Below are positions 33,763 through 43,593 of a stretch of DNA of 43,675 nucleotides, piece by piece. Made by a program: the position numbers and the translations under genes. This stretch comes from Phytophthora quininea. Lineage: Eukaryota; Oomycota; Peronosporomycetes; Peronosporales; Peronosporaceae. Numbering within the stretch: the first letter of the stretch is position 1; each line of letters begins with the position of its first letter. The notes beneath the pieces are model-generated. The model was not told the origin of the DNA, made no database searches, and saw nothing but the letters and a program-made list of their open reading frames with translations. The stretch covers positions 1-43,675 of the forward strand of contig JAAVTG010000118.1 of assembly GCA_011947345.1 (NCBI GenBank). Direction: 5' to 3'.

Positions 33763-35347
33763 ACCGTACCAATCCACAAAAACACACTCCAAACCCCAAC
33801 CAAGACCTAAACCCACACACACATTGGGCCACAACTCCGCCAAAACCACCCTCTGGCGTCCCACCACACCTCTACACAACCACGGATGTTGTTAGGCACC
33901 TCGAAGGTCGGGCCGTGCGTGGCGTCGCCCGTGTTGGGCACGGCGTTGGTGTAGCGCACACCCTTGTACGACTCGAAGTCGATCTCGCTCATGGGGCGCT
34001 CCGTGCTGCTGGCGGAGCCCATCGCGCCGGAGAGGGAGAGCTAGATCCGACCGCCTGCGCAGTTGAAGCTCCGAGGTGAAGTGGCGGCCATGGCAGGTGC
34101 TGCGTTGTCCGGTTGAAAGAGAGTCATTGTAGGACAAAACGGTATAAATTGGACATTTCCAGCCGGACAAATGGTGTTTACTAAGATTTTTGCTCACGTC
34201 CGGTTTCTGTTTGTTTGACGTGGCAGCTTCAACGTATTAGAAAGCAGATAGAACAAGCCGAGCGAGTTTGCCAACCAAGAGCTTTCCTAGTGAAATGCTG
34301 GGATCATATTGCATACAATGAAGTAGGATCAATCCATCGTGGTGTTTTTGCCGAGTTTCCTAGCAATGATGAGACGACACCAAGCAATGAAAGCGCTTCT
34401 TGCCGGACCACGTTCATGCTAGCAGCGCATTCGCTACGGTGATGACCCCACCATCGGCGTGCTTTGACAAGTAAGATCAGACGCTCCTCTTCCAATTGCT
34501 GTCCAAATTGCTGTACACCGGTTCTGTGTGACTTACCCTTTCGCATTCAACTTTGAGATCGGATCGGCAGTGTCTCGCACGTGATGCGCACGCAGCACAG
34601 TTCCTCCTCGCCGGAAAAAGGCAACATCGCATCGCTCTTATGGCCGACGTGGATCTAGCCACCACGATAGGCGACAGGAACAGCCTCCGTACACTACAGC
34701 GGTGAACCCGGCGATGGCTGTTGCTGAGCTGGTGTCTTGAGGCGAGTAATGGCGGAGTGGCCTGCTTGTTCTCGCGTATGTTGCAATAGATAACACTTTA
34801 CCATACTGTGTGTGTGTTCTCTCGTTCCAAGCGCGTCTTGTGAGTGTGTTGTGAGTGTGCTAGCGATGCGAAATGCTATCTCGACCTGAAACGGGAAATG
34901 GCTGTTTGCTGGCTCGTTGCAAAGGACGGCGATACGCTAGTGCAACCGAACGGATCGAAGCTGGTCGGTAATAAGCTACTGAGCGCATCTAGTTCGCTTC
35001 CTTTGTGTCCCCTCACCACCTTGCCTCTACTTGTCAGTGAACCCGCACGTCATCTGAAGTACATCTCATGACACATCGTCCAGGTCCCCATGGGTCCGTT
35101 TCGCCCGTAGTTGTGGTGCGTAGGGCGTCAATGTCGGTTCGAGCCACGAAGTAGAGAGACGGGTTGGCCAATCGAGCGCATCGGCTTTCGTGTTTCGGCA
35201 GCGTCTGTGTGTATCGACGATAGTTTGTGAACACTGCACCGGTGAGCCAGAGTCGACGTGGGTAGCTGCTGTGTGTTAGTGTGCGGCAAAGGGCGTCGGC
35301 TGGCGAACAAAAAGGCAGGCGTGGGGGCAGCAAAAGAAGGAAAATGG

Positions 35348-35419
35348 AGCCCCCAGGCGGGATCGAACCACCGACCTTTCGCTTACGAAGCGAGTGCTCT
35401 ACCACTGAGCTATAGGGGC
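35348..35419 (-). tRNA. tRNA-Thr(CGT), unit 11
   Basis: Full-length copy in the unit that carries the copia element. Confidence 0.94.
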
Positions 35420-35787
35420 TGCACGACTTCCACCACACGCAAGCTCCATCGCAAACGCAGACTCGCTCTGGATCACACCTCAAACACCAACCACGCCACC
35501 ACAAAGACCACTGACAACACGTGCCGTTGCCCCACGCGCTGCCGCCGAGGTGTGTCTCTCTCCACCGACCCTTTCAGGCATCCTAGACCTTGCTTCCTTA
35601 GTCAGACCGACGCGCTCGCAGCGAGACGCCACGGTCTCGATGAAGACTCAAATGGCGCCACCATGGTGCAGGGTGTCGGGTAAAGTCTCGTAGACGTGGG
35701 AGGCAGGCGTCGGCGAGGCGTCTAAGCGCGTGAAAGGGACGGTTGTTCGAGGCGTGTGAGTTGGTGGGGAAGGGTTGATTTGGTGTC

Positions 35788-35858
35788 GGGGAATAGCTCA
35801 GTGGTAGAGCGCTGGATTCCAGTCCCAGCGGTCGGGGGTTCGATCCCCTCTTCCCTCA
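35788..35858 (+). tRNA. tRNA-Trp(CCA), unit 11
   Basis: Acceptor run of four G, T arm with five. It is uninterrupted although units 8-10 to its left all carry the Helitron here, so the right edge of the Helitron block is unit 10. Confidence 0.83.
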
Positions 35859-36070
35859 CCATTTGTTATGCTTATCGTCCTCGCCGAAAACGTTTTGCTC
35901 GTTTGCTTCTCCGTGCTCCATACACTCGTGTTTTCTTGAGCTCGCGTCGACATTGATTCTCCAACGTGACTTCACCTTACCGTCGGAGTCCGTGGCATCA
36001 CCATACTGCTGGTCAGCGCGCTTGCGCAGTGCCTCGCTGCGGTTCCTCAGCAGTCAACGACTGGCGCCAC

Positions 36071-36120
36071 AAAAAGTGCGATACTTCTCGATTTATGCGT
36101 GTCATCCTTGCGCAGGGGCC

Positions 36121-36151
<31 letters not shown>

Positions 36152-36176
36152 TACGGATGACCACCGAAGTGGTTCC
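36071..36176 (-). ncRNA. U6 snRNA, unit 11
   Basis: Intact copy with a five-T terminator. Confidence 0.95.
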
Positions 36177-36353
36177 TGCTACTCGGCCCTCGCGCGAGGC
36201 TATAAATGCTTTACTTGGGCCTCACATCCAGAACCACCGCACCACACCCCATGGGACATGCTCTGTCGGCACTGACGAGCAACGACAGTGGGAACAGGAC
36301 TCGTCCAGTCGTGAAGCGCTGCCGTCCGTCAACGAGAACAAAGGAGGAAAAGT

Positions 36354-36434
36354 CGACAGCTGTGAGATTCGAACTCACGCGGGTTGCCCCATTAACTTAG
36401 CAGGCTAACGCCTTAACCACTCGGCCAAGCTGTC
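36354..36434 (-). tRNA. tRNA-Ser(GCT), unit 11
   Basis: Identical gene body. It is the last Ser copy in the window; the copia element begins about 1 kb to its right. Confidence 0.96.
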
Positions 36435-37407
36435 ACCGTACCAATCCACAAAAACACACTCCAAACCCCAACCAAGACCTAAACCCACACACACAATTGG
36501 GCCACAACTCCGCCAAAACCACCCCTCTGGCGTCCCACCACACCTCTACACAACCACGGATGTTGTTAGGCACCTCGAAGGTCGGGCCGTGCGTGGCGTC
36601 GCCCGTGTTGGGCACGGCGTTGGTGTAGCGCACACCCTTGTACGACTCGAAGTCGATCTCGCTCATGGGGCGCTCCGTGCTGCTGGCGGAGCCCATCGCG
36701 CCGGAGAGGGAGAGCTAGATCCGACCGCCTGCGCAGTTGAAGCTCCGAGGTGAAGTGGCGGCCATGGCAGGTGCTGCGTTGTCCGGTTGAAAGAGAGTCA
36801 TTGTAGGACAAAACGGTATAAATTGGACATTTCCAGCCGGACAAATGGTGTTTACTAAGATTTTTGCTCACGTCCGGTTTCTGTTTGTTTGACGTGGCAG
36901 CTTCAACGTATTAGAAAGCAGATAGAACAAGCCGAGCGAGTTTGCCAACCAAGAGCTTTCCTAGTGAAATGCTGGGATCATATTGCATACAATGAAGTAG
37001 GATCAATCCATCGTGGTGTTTTTGCCGAGTTTCCTAGCAATGATGAGACGACACCAAGCAATGAAAGCGCTTCTTGCCGGACCACGTTCATGCTAGCAGC
37101 GCATTCGCTACGGTGATGACCCCACCATCGGCGTGCTTTGACAAGTAAGATCAGACGCTCCTCTTCCAATTGCTGTCCAAATTGCTGTACACCGGTTCTG
37201 TGTGACTTACCCTTTCGCATTCAACTTTGAGATCGGATCGGCAGTGTCTCGCACGTGATGCACACGCAGCACAGTTCCTCCTCGCCGGAAAAAGGCAACA
37301 TCGCATCGCTCTTATGGCCGACGTGGATCTAGCCACCACGATAGGCGATAGGAACAGCCTCCGTACACTACAGCGGTGAACCCGGCGATGGCTGTTGCTG
37401 AGCTGGT

Positions 37408-37412
37408 GTCTT
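37408..37412. repeat. Target site duplication GTCTT, left
   Basis: GTCTT directly before the LTR. Uninterrupted units read GGTGTCTTGAGGCG at this site. Confidence 0.92.
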
Positions 37413-37906
37413 AAAAGGAAGTTGGACTACGAGCTGCGGAGGTTGGAAGGGTTAAAGACGGCTTCGGGCCGAGATTGCAAAACCAAAAGTGAGATTGATT
37501 GAGTGAGTCTTAGCTGCTAGCCTGCTTCCTACGCTCTCTTGTTGGCAAAAGAAAAAGCGACCAGGCGGGGAATCGAACCCTCGATCTGTCGAGTGGGAGC
37601 CTCCATACTCAACCACTAAGCCAAACTGCTTCAACTAGAAACGTCACTCACCTACTCCTAACATGCAGTTCCTTATGCATCCTCACGCGCGTCCACGCCA
37701 CTTGAGCACTTGGACACGCTCCCATCCGCTTGTTCTCACGCACACGCACCGAGTGCGTCTCATCTTGAGCATTAGACGCTGCGCAAAGCCTTGCACTTGT
37801 GTAGAGACACGCAACGCACCCTGCGCGCGAACCCACTTTCACACGGGTTTTGACAAACCACCGTTTCAAGTGCGAGCGCCACGCACACGCGTCACTTTCT
37901 TCAACA
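37413..37906 (-). repeat. 3' LTR of copia element
   Basis: 494 bp, identical to the 5' LTR except for one A fewer in the run at ~37547. It also carries the tRNA-like block (37557-37630). Confidence 0.95.
37557..37630 (-). other. tRNA-Gly-like Pol III block in 3' LTR
   Basis: Copy of the block in the 5' LTR, with A box at 37623-37613 and B box at 37579-37569; the downstream T runs are four and five long. Confidence 0.7.
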
Positions 37907-37915
37907 CTCTCCCTT
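37907..37915 (-). promoter_or_regulatory. Polypurine tract
   Basis: AAGGGAGAG on the minus strand abuts the 3' LTR; this is the expected site of plus-strand DNA priming. Confidence 0.85.
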
Positions 37916-37934
37916 GATGCGCGTGCTTGGCGTC

Positions 37935-39627
37935 TTAGTTGTCCATGACAAGTCCGGCGATGAACTGGCGGTGCTTGGGTCGCGCCAACGCCTTGGTAAA
38001 CCCGTCCGCTATCATCTCGTCCGTTGGCTTGTACTCCAGCACGATGATCTTGTCTTCCACCTTCTCACGCAAAAGTGATACTTGAGGTGGATGTGCTTGG
38101 TGCGTGAGTGGTATGCTGGGTTCTTGGCCAGCGCGATGCAACCTTGGTTGTCTTGAAAATCGTAGTCGCACCCACGCACTCATACCCCACATCTTGAAGT
38201 AATTGACGCAGCCACACCGCCTCTTGAGTGGCATTGTACAGTGCCATGTACTCTGCCTCCGTGCTCGACGTTGCCACTGTCGGTTGACGCTTGGACTTCC
38301 ACGAGATTGCACTGCCGTTCAGGAAGAACACGTAGCCTGTAGTCGAACGCCGAGTGTCCAAATCACCCGCCCAGTTCGCATCCGCGTAGCCGATTAGCTC
38401 TCCCTTAGTCCCGCCGTTGAACACGAGTCCCAGGCCTTGAGTCGTCTTCAAGTACTTCAAAATCCGTTTCGCAGCCACCCAGTGAGACTTGTTGTAGCAC
38501 TCGCAAAACTTGGCCACTTCACCCACAGCTTGAGCAATGTCCGGGCGCGTGCAAGTTGCGAGGTACATCAAAGCCCCCACCAACTCGCGGTACGGGTACT
38601 TCGGCACGAATACCTCGTCTTCTGCCGGCTTCACCAGTTTTGAGTTGCTGTCCGCCGGTGTGTGCACTGCTTTGCACTTTTCCACGCCAAACTTCTCTGC
38701 GAGCCGCTGAATGTACGCCTGCTGGTTCATGACGATGATCTTGTCCTCGCGGTCGCGGTGGATTTCGATCCCGAGGCAGTACTTCAGCTCTCCAAGCTCC
38801 TTGATGCTGAACTCGCGCTTGAGTGCCTCCTTGATCTCCCCAATCTCCGCTTTCGTCCTGCTGAAGATCATGAGGTCGTCCACGTAGACGATGATGATGC
38901 TGAACTTTGAGACCGAACGCCGAACGTACACGCATGGATCTGCTGCAGACCGATGAAAACCTTGGTTCTCCAAATGCTTGTTCAGCTTGCTGTTCCACTG
39001 ACGTGCCGCTTGCTTCGTGCCGTATAGTGCTTGCATCAATAGGCATTTCTTGTTGGGGTTGGCTTGGTCTTCAAACCCGTCCGGCTGCTCCATATAGAGC
39101 TCCTCTTCCACATCACCGTAGAGAAACGCAGTGTCAACATCCACGTTTTCTGCCTCCATGTCTTCCTCTGCAGCAATTGCCACAGCCGTGTTGATGGACT
39201 CCTTGCGTGCGACCGGAGCAAAGGTCTCCGTGTAGTCAACCCCTGGACGCTGCGTGAAGCCCTTCGCTACCAAACGAGCTTTGAACTTGATGATCTTCCC
39301 ACTCGGGTCACGCTTGATACGGAAAACCCACTTGCACCCGATTGCCTTCTTGTCCGATGGCATATCCACCAGCTTCCACGTGCGGTGATCCTCCAGCGAC
39401 TTCATCTCGCTTTCCATAGCGCGCAGCCACTCGTCCTTGTACTTGCTGCGCATCACTTCGTCGTAAGACACCGCACGCTCGCCATCGTCGTCTTCGGTGA
39501 GGAAGCAATAGAGGGAATCGAACTCAGCCTCGTAGTCATCCAAGTTGAACTCACCCGTCGAGTCCCGGGGTACTCGTCTTGGTAGCGCACAACTCCGCGT
39601 CGCTTGCGTGCCGGACGCACCATCCAC
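37935..39627 (-). pseudogene. copia reverse transcriptase and RNase H region
   Basis: One frame (39627-38065) covers reverse transcriptase: WVFRIKRDPSGKI, FKARLVAKGFTQ, TAFLYGDVEEELYMEQPDGF and the catalytic YVDD at ~38886-38875. RNase H follows with GYADANWAGD and TSSTEAEYMAL. Two T-run changes, near 38155 and 38073, move the tail (DNQGCIALAKNPAYHSRT, then TDEMIADGFTKAL) into other frames up to the stop at 37935-37937. All catalytic residues expected for both enzymes are visible. Confidence 0.92.
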
Positions 39628-41216
39628 TCCTCTTCACCGTCTCTCCCTGGCGTGCTAGAGCCACGCGTCGGCACAGAGTCGGTCGGTCCGCTGTGATCTT
39701 CGGGTTCTTGAGTGGGCGAGTTGGGGGCGTGCGGAAACCTTCGTCAGCGCTGGGTTCTTGCGTGCGCTCGCCTCCCTCTTCTTCATCGTTGTCGATGATG
39801 TCGATCACCTCCTGGTTGGCCTTCTTCGCCATCGTGACCGGCGGGGCTTCAGCAAAAGTCACACTCCTTGAAATCACGATCGAGTCGTCACTTGGGTCCA
39901 GGAGTCGATATGCTTTGTGCTGCTTGGCGTATCCGAGGAAAACGCACTTGATCCCCGAGTTGTCCAGCTTTTTGCGTTTCTCCTTGGTCGCATGGGCGTA
40001 GCACTCGGTCCCAAAACGCGCATGTGCTCCAGACGTGGCTCCTCTTGAAAACCAGCCGGAACGGACTCGAGTGCGGGCTTGACGTGTTAGGTAACACGTT
40101 TCGATGTCTGCAGCCGTCGTGATAGCCTCACACCAGTACGATTTGTCCATGCCGCTCTCCTCCAGCATGCAGCGTGTCATTTCCACCAGCGTACGGTTCA
40201 TGCGCTCTGCCATGCCGTTCTGCTGCGGGTTGTACGGCACCGTGAACTCTTGCTTGATTGTCTTGTCGTCGCATAGAGTCTGCATCGCCGCGTTGCGGTA
40301 TTCACCGCCGTTGTCACTGCGCAGCACCTTGACCTTGATGCCCGCACTAGTTTCCACTTCCTTGAGAAACTTCTTGAACGCCTCACACACCTCACTCTTT
40401 TATGGAGTGGGTAGATCGTCACAAAGCGACTCTTCATCAGAATGAAGCTCACAATGTACTTGTAGCCCGACTTGGACGCGGGAGTGACAGGTCCCAACAC
40501 GTCGGAGCACACAGTCGTGTCCTTGCGTGCGCTCTCCCTGGCTTCGAGCCCCTCCTTGGTCGAACTGAAAGGCTTGCGTGACTGTTTCGCAGTCGCACAC
40601 ACGCCGCACACAGTACCAGGCTCTGCCAGCACACCCTTGAGTTTCCCATCCTGATCATGGAGTTCAACGTGCTGAAAGACACGTGACCAAGTCGCCGATG
40701 CCACACATCCACGCTGTCTTCAGCCACATGACACTCGTCGGCGCCCTCAATGTTGAGGTACATCAGCTTGCCTTGTTTCCTGCCCGTCGCCACCACTTGG
40801 TTGCCGCGTTTCACAACGCACCGCTCGCTGTCCATAGTCACGGTCATGCCGCGTGCCGTTGCAGCCGTCAGGGAAAACAGGTTCTTGTTCAAATCTTGGA
40901 CGTGGAGCGTGTTTTCCAGCCGCGCGTTTATCCACGCACCCCCAGTCCAGACACGCAAAACAACTGTTCCAACCCCGAGAATCTTCAGGTTCGCGCTGTT
41001 CTTTGCGCTCAATATGCTGCGCGCAGTCTTTACAGCCGAGTAGTCGTGAAACGCGTCGCGTGTCTTGCACATGTGTGCCGACGCACCGCTATCCATCACC
41101 CAACACTCGCTCGCAAAAGCTTCGGTCGCGTTAAACGCAACGTTTGACTGGTCTTGGCGCCTTGATCGGGACTTGCCTCGGAACGGCAATCCTCGCGTAG
41201 TGGCCTTGCTTGCCAC
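39551..41216 (-). pseudogene. copia protease and integrase region
   Basis: Protease: WVMDSGASAHM with the catalytic Asp at ~41093. Next is the GAG_pre-integrase motif WHRRLGHVS. The second half of the integrase zinc finger (CGVC) is one frame away after a change near 40640. The integrase core has SDVLGPV, a further frame change near 40400, LRSDNGGEYRN and QNGMAERMNRTL; its D, D and E residues are visible. The C-terminal part (GIKCVFLGYAKQHKAYRLLD) is intact. The frame changes mean this sequence as read cannot give one polyprotein. Confidence 0.88.
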
Positions 41217-41875
41217 AGTTGTAGCACTTGAATGACCCTTCTTGCGCCCCCGCGTGCGTTCTTCTTCTGTTGCTGCTGCTTCCCACTGCCCTTGCCGGCA
41301 AGAAGCGCAGTCGCCTCTTCGATGCGCGTCGAGTCCTTCTGACGCACTTCTTCCGCAATCAGCTTGCTCACCAGGTCTGCTAGCTTGAACTCAGTCACCG
41401 ACATGCGAAACGCTTGAACCAGAGCCTCGTAGCTCGATGGCAGACTCCGCAGCATAGTCGCGCAGACGTCTTCCTCAGTTGGCTCACAGCCGGCGTTCTT
41501 CATATCCATCACGAGCTTCTCCAACTCCGTCACATGCTTGCCGACAGATGGTGCCGTGAACTTGAACGCCGAAAACTTCTCCTTGAGCCACAGCCGGTTC
41601 GCCATGTCTTGAGTCTTGTGGAACTTCTTCAACGTGTCCCACGCTTCCTTCGCAGTCTCGCACGTCACCACATGCATCAACTGCGAGTCGTTGAGGTTGA
41701 GCACAATCGCCGCGTGCGCTTGTTGCTCCTTCTCTGCCGTCACTCCGCCTTCCGCGGTGACCGCTTGCCACAATCCCTTGGACATCAGGTACATCTTCAT
41801 CTTGTAGCTCCACAGCGAGTAGTTCGAGCCGTCGAAAGGCTCGACCTTGAACTTGGTGTCGGTACTTGGGCTCAT
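41100..41875 (-). pseudogene. copia Gag region
   Basis: It starts with the ATG at 41875 inside the primer-binding site. VEPFDGSNYSLWSYKMKMYL and the following helices are typical of the copia Gag family (DUF4219/UBN2 type), the capsid protein packaging element RNA. A CCHC zinc knuckle (CYNCGKQGH, 41226-41202) lies in a second frame, and the final DC of the knuckle is back in the first frame, so one base is missing near 41195. The region leads into the protease. Confidence 0.85.
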
Positions 41876-41879
41876 AACC
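41868..41879 (-). promoter_or_regulatory. Primer-binding site (initiator tRNA-Met anticodon arm)
   Basis: GGTTATGAGCCC on the minus strand starts directly after the 5' LTR. It is the exact complement of GGGCTCATAACC, the anticodon arm of yeast/plant-type initiator tRNA-Met. Copia and Ty5 elements are known to prime from such an internally cleaved half-tRNA. The ATG in it is the first ATG of the gag frame. Confidence 0.85.
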
Positions 41880-42374
41880 AAAAGGAAGTTGGACTACGAG
41901 CTGCGGAGGTTGGAAGGGTTAAAGACGGCTTCGGGCCGAGATTGCAAAACCAAAAGTGAGATTGATTGAGTGAGTCTTAGCTGCTAGCCTGCTTCCTACG
42001 CTCTCTTGTTGGCAAAAAGAAAAAGCGACCAGGCGGGGAATCGAACCCTCGATCTGTCGAGTGGGAGCCTCCATACTCAACCACTAAGCCAAACTGCTTC
42101 AACTAGAAACGTCACTCACCTACTCCTAACATGCAGTTCCTTATGCATCCTCACGCGCGTCCACGCCACTTGAGCACTTGGACACGCTCCCATCCGCTTG
42201 TTCTCACGCACACGCACCGAGTGCGTCTCATCTTGAGCATTAGACGCTGCGCAAAGCCTTGCACTTGTGTAGAGACACGCAACGCACCCTGCGCGCGAAC
42301 CCACTTTCACACGGGTTTTGACAAACCACCGTTTCAAGTGCGAGCGCCACGCACACGCGTCACTTTCTTCAACA
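41880..42374 (-). repeat. 5' LTR of copia element
   Basis: 495 bp, reading TGTTGAAGAAAG to CTTCCTTTT on the minus strand. It starts with the usual TG but ends TT rather than CA. It contains the tRNA-like Pol III block at 42025-42098. Confidence 0.95.
42025..42098 (-). other. tRNA-Gly-like Pol III block in 5' LTR
   Basis: The minus strand has A box TGGCTTAGTGG (42091-42081) and B box GGTTCGATTCC (42047-42037), both matching consensus and separated by 33 bp as in a tRNA. TTTTTCTTTTT follows downstream. D stem and anticodon stem mostly pair; the loop GCTCCCA would give anticodon TCC (glycine), but base 33 is C. The acceptor stem and outer T stem do not pair. It is therefore a tRNA-derived sequence, possibly still a Pol III promoter, rather than a working tRNA. 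Confidence 0.7.
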
Positions 42375-42379
42375 GTCTT
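42375..42379. repeat. Target site duplication GTCTT, right
   Basis: Second copy of GTCTT directly after the LTR, followed by GAGGCG of the unit, which defines the element ends to the base. Confidence 0.92.
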
Positions 42380-42987
42380 GAGGCGAGTAATGGCGGAGTG
42401 GCCTGCTTGTTCTCGCGTATGTTGCAATAGATAACACTTTACCATACTGTGTGTGTGTTCTCTCGTTCCAAGCGCGTCTTGTGAGTGTGTTGTGAGTGTG
42501 CTAGCGATGCGAAATGCTATCTCGACCTGAAACGGGAAATGGCTGTTTGCTGGCTCGTTGCAAAGGACGGCGATACGCTAGTGCAACCGAACGGATCGAA
42601 GCTGGTCGGTAATAAGCTACTGAGCGCATCTAGTTCGCTTCCTTTGTGTCCCCTCACCACCTTGCCTCTACTTGTCAGTGAACCCGCACGTCATCTGAAG
42701 TACATCTCATGACACATCGTCCAGGTCCCCATGGGTCCGTTTCGCCCGTAGTTGTGGTGCGTAGGGCGTCAATGTCGGTTCGAGCCACGAAGTAGAGAGA
42801 CGGGTTGGCCAATCGAGCGCATCGGCTTTCGTGTTTCGGCAGCGTCTGTGTGTATCGACGATAGTTTGTGAACACTGCACCGGTGAGCCAGAGTCGACGT
42901 GGGTAGCTGCTGTGTGTTAGTGTGCGGCAAAGGGCGTCGGCTGGCGAACAAAAAGGCAGGCGTGGGGGCAGCAAAGGAGGAAAATGG

Positions 42988-43058
42988 AGCCCCAGGCGGG
43001 ATCGAACCACCGACCTTTCGCTTACGAAGCGAGTGCTCTACCACTGAGCTATAGGGGC
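42988..43058 (-). tRNA. tRNA-Thr(CGT), unit 12
   Basis: As in unit 2, one base of the acceptor C/G run is missing (71 nt). Confidence 0.88.
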
Positions 43059-43426
43059 TGCACGACTTCCACCACACGCAAGCTCCATCGCAAACGCAGA
43101 CTCGCTCTGGATCACACCTCAAACACCAACCACGCCACCACAAAGACCACTGACAACACGTGCCGTTGCCCCACGCGCTGCCGCCGAGGTGTGTCTCTCT
43201 CCACCGACCCTTTCAGGCATCCTAGACCTTGCTTCCTTAGTCAGACCGACGCGCTCGCAGCGAGACGCCACGGTCTCGATGAAGACCCAAATGGCGCCAC
43301 CATGGTGCAGGGTGTCGGGTAAAGTCTCGTAGACGTGGGAGGCAGGCGTCGGCGAGGCGTCTAAGCGCGTGAAAGGGACGGTTGTTCGAGGCGTGTGAGT
43401 TGGTGGGGAAGGGTTGATTTGGTGTC

Positions 43427-43472
43427 GGGGAATAGCTCAGTGGTAGAGCGCTGGATTCCAGTCCCAGCGGTC
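43427..43472 (+). pseudogene. tRNA-Trp truncated by deletion, unit 12
   Basis: The acceptor 5' strand, D arm and anticodon arm are present up to CCCAGCGGTC, then the sequence jumps to the region just left of U6. The T arm (B box) and 3' acceptor strand are missing, so the gene cannot function. Confidence 0.92.
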
Positions 43473-43487
43473 AACGACTGGCGCCAC

Positions 43488-43537
43488 AAAAAGTGCGATA
43501 CTTCTCGATTTATGCGTGTCATCCTTGCGCAGGGGCC

Positions 43538-43568
<31 letters not shown>

Positions 43569-43593
43569 TACGGATGACCACCGAAGTGGTTCC
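43488..43593 (-). ncRNA. U6 snRNA, unit 12
   Basis: Intact copy. The 222-bp deletion that destroyed tRNA-Trp ends only ~15 bp beyond its terminator, so the gene and its TATA element are untouched. Confidence 0.94.

Larger units (their letters stand above)
29524..34949. repeat. Tandem unit 10 with Helitron
   Basis: 5426-bp copy, third and last with the Helitron. One base is missing in the U6 region GTTCCA-TTTTT near 33476 relative to other copies. Confidence 0.97.
37413..42374 (-). mobile_element. Ty1/copia-type LTR retrotransposon
   Basis: 4962-bp element on the minus strand inserted in the spacer of unit 11. It has two ~495-bp LTRs, a 5-bp target duplication GTCTT, a primer-binding site, a polypurine tract, and domains in copia order: Gag, CCHC knuckle, protease, integrase, reverse transcriptase, RNase H. 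Integrase before reverse transcriptase defines Ty1/copia. The LTRs differ by a single A in a run, so the insertion looks recent. The coding part changes frame about seven times and contains no obvious extra stop within domains. Confidence 0.96.
34950..42590. repeat. Tandem unit 11 with copia element
   Basis: 7641-bp copy whose RNA genes are all uninterrupted. The extra length is the Ty1/copia element plus its 5-bp target duplication in the spacer to the right of tRNA-Ser. Without these the unit is about 2674 bp. Confidence 0.97.
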
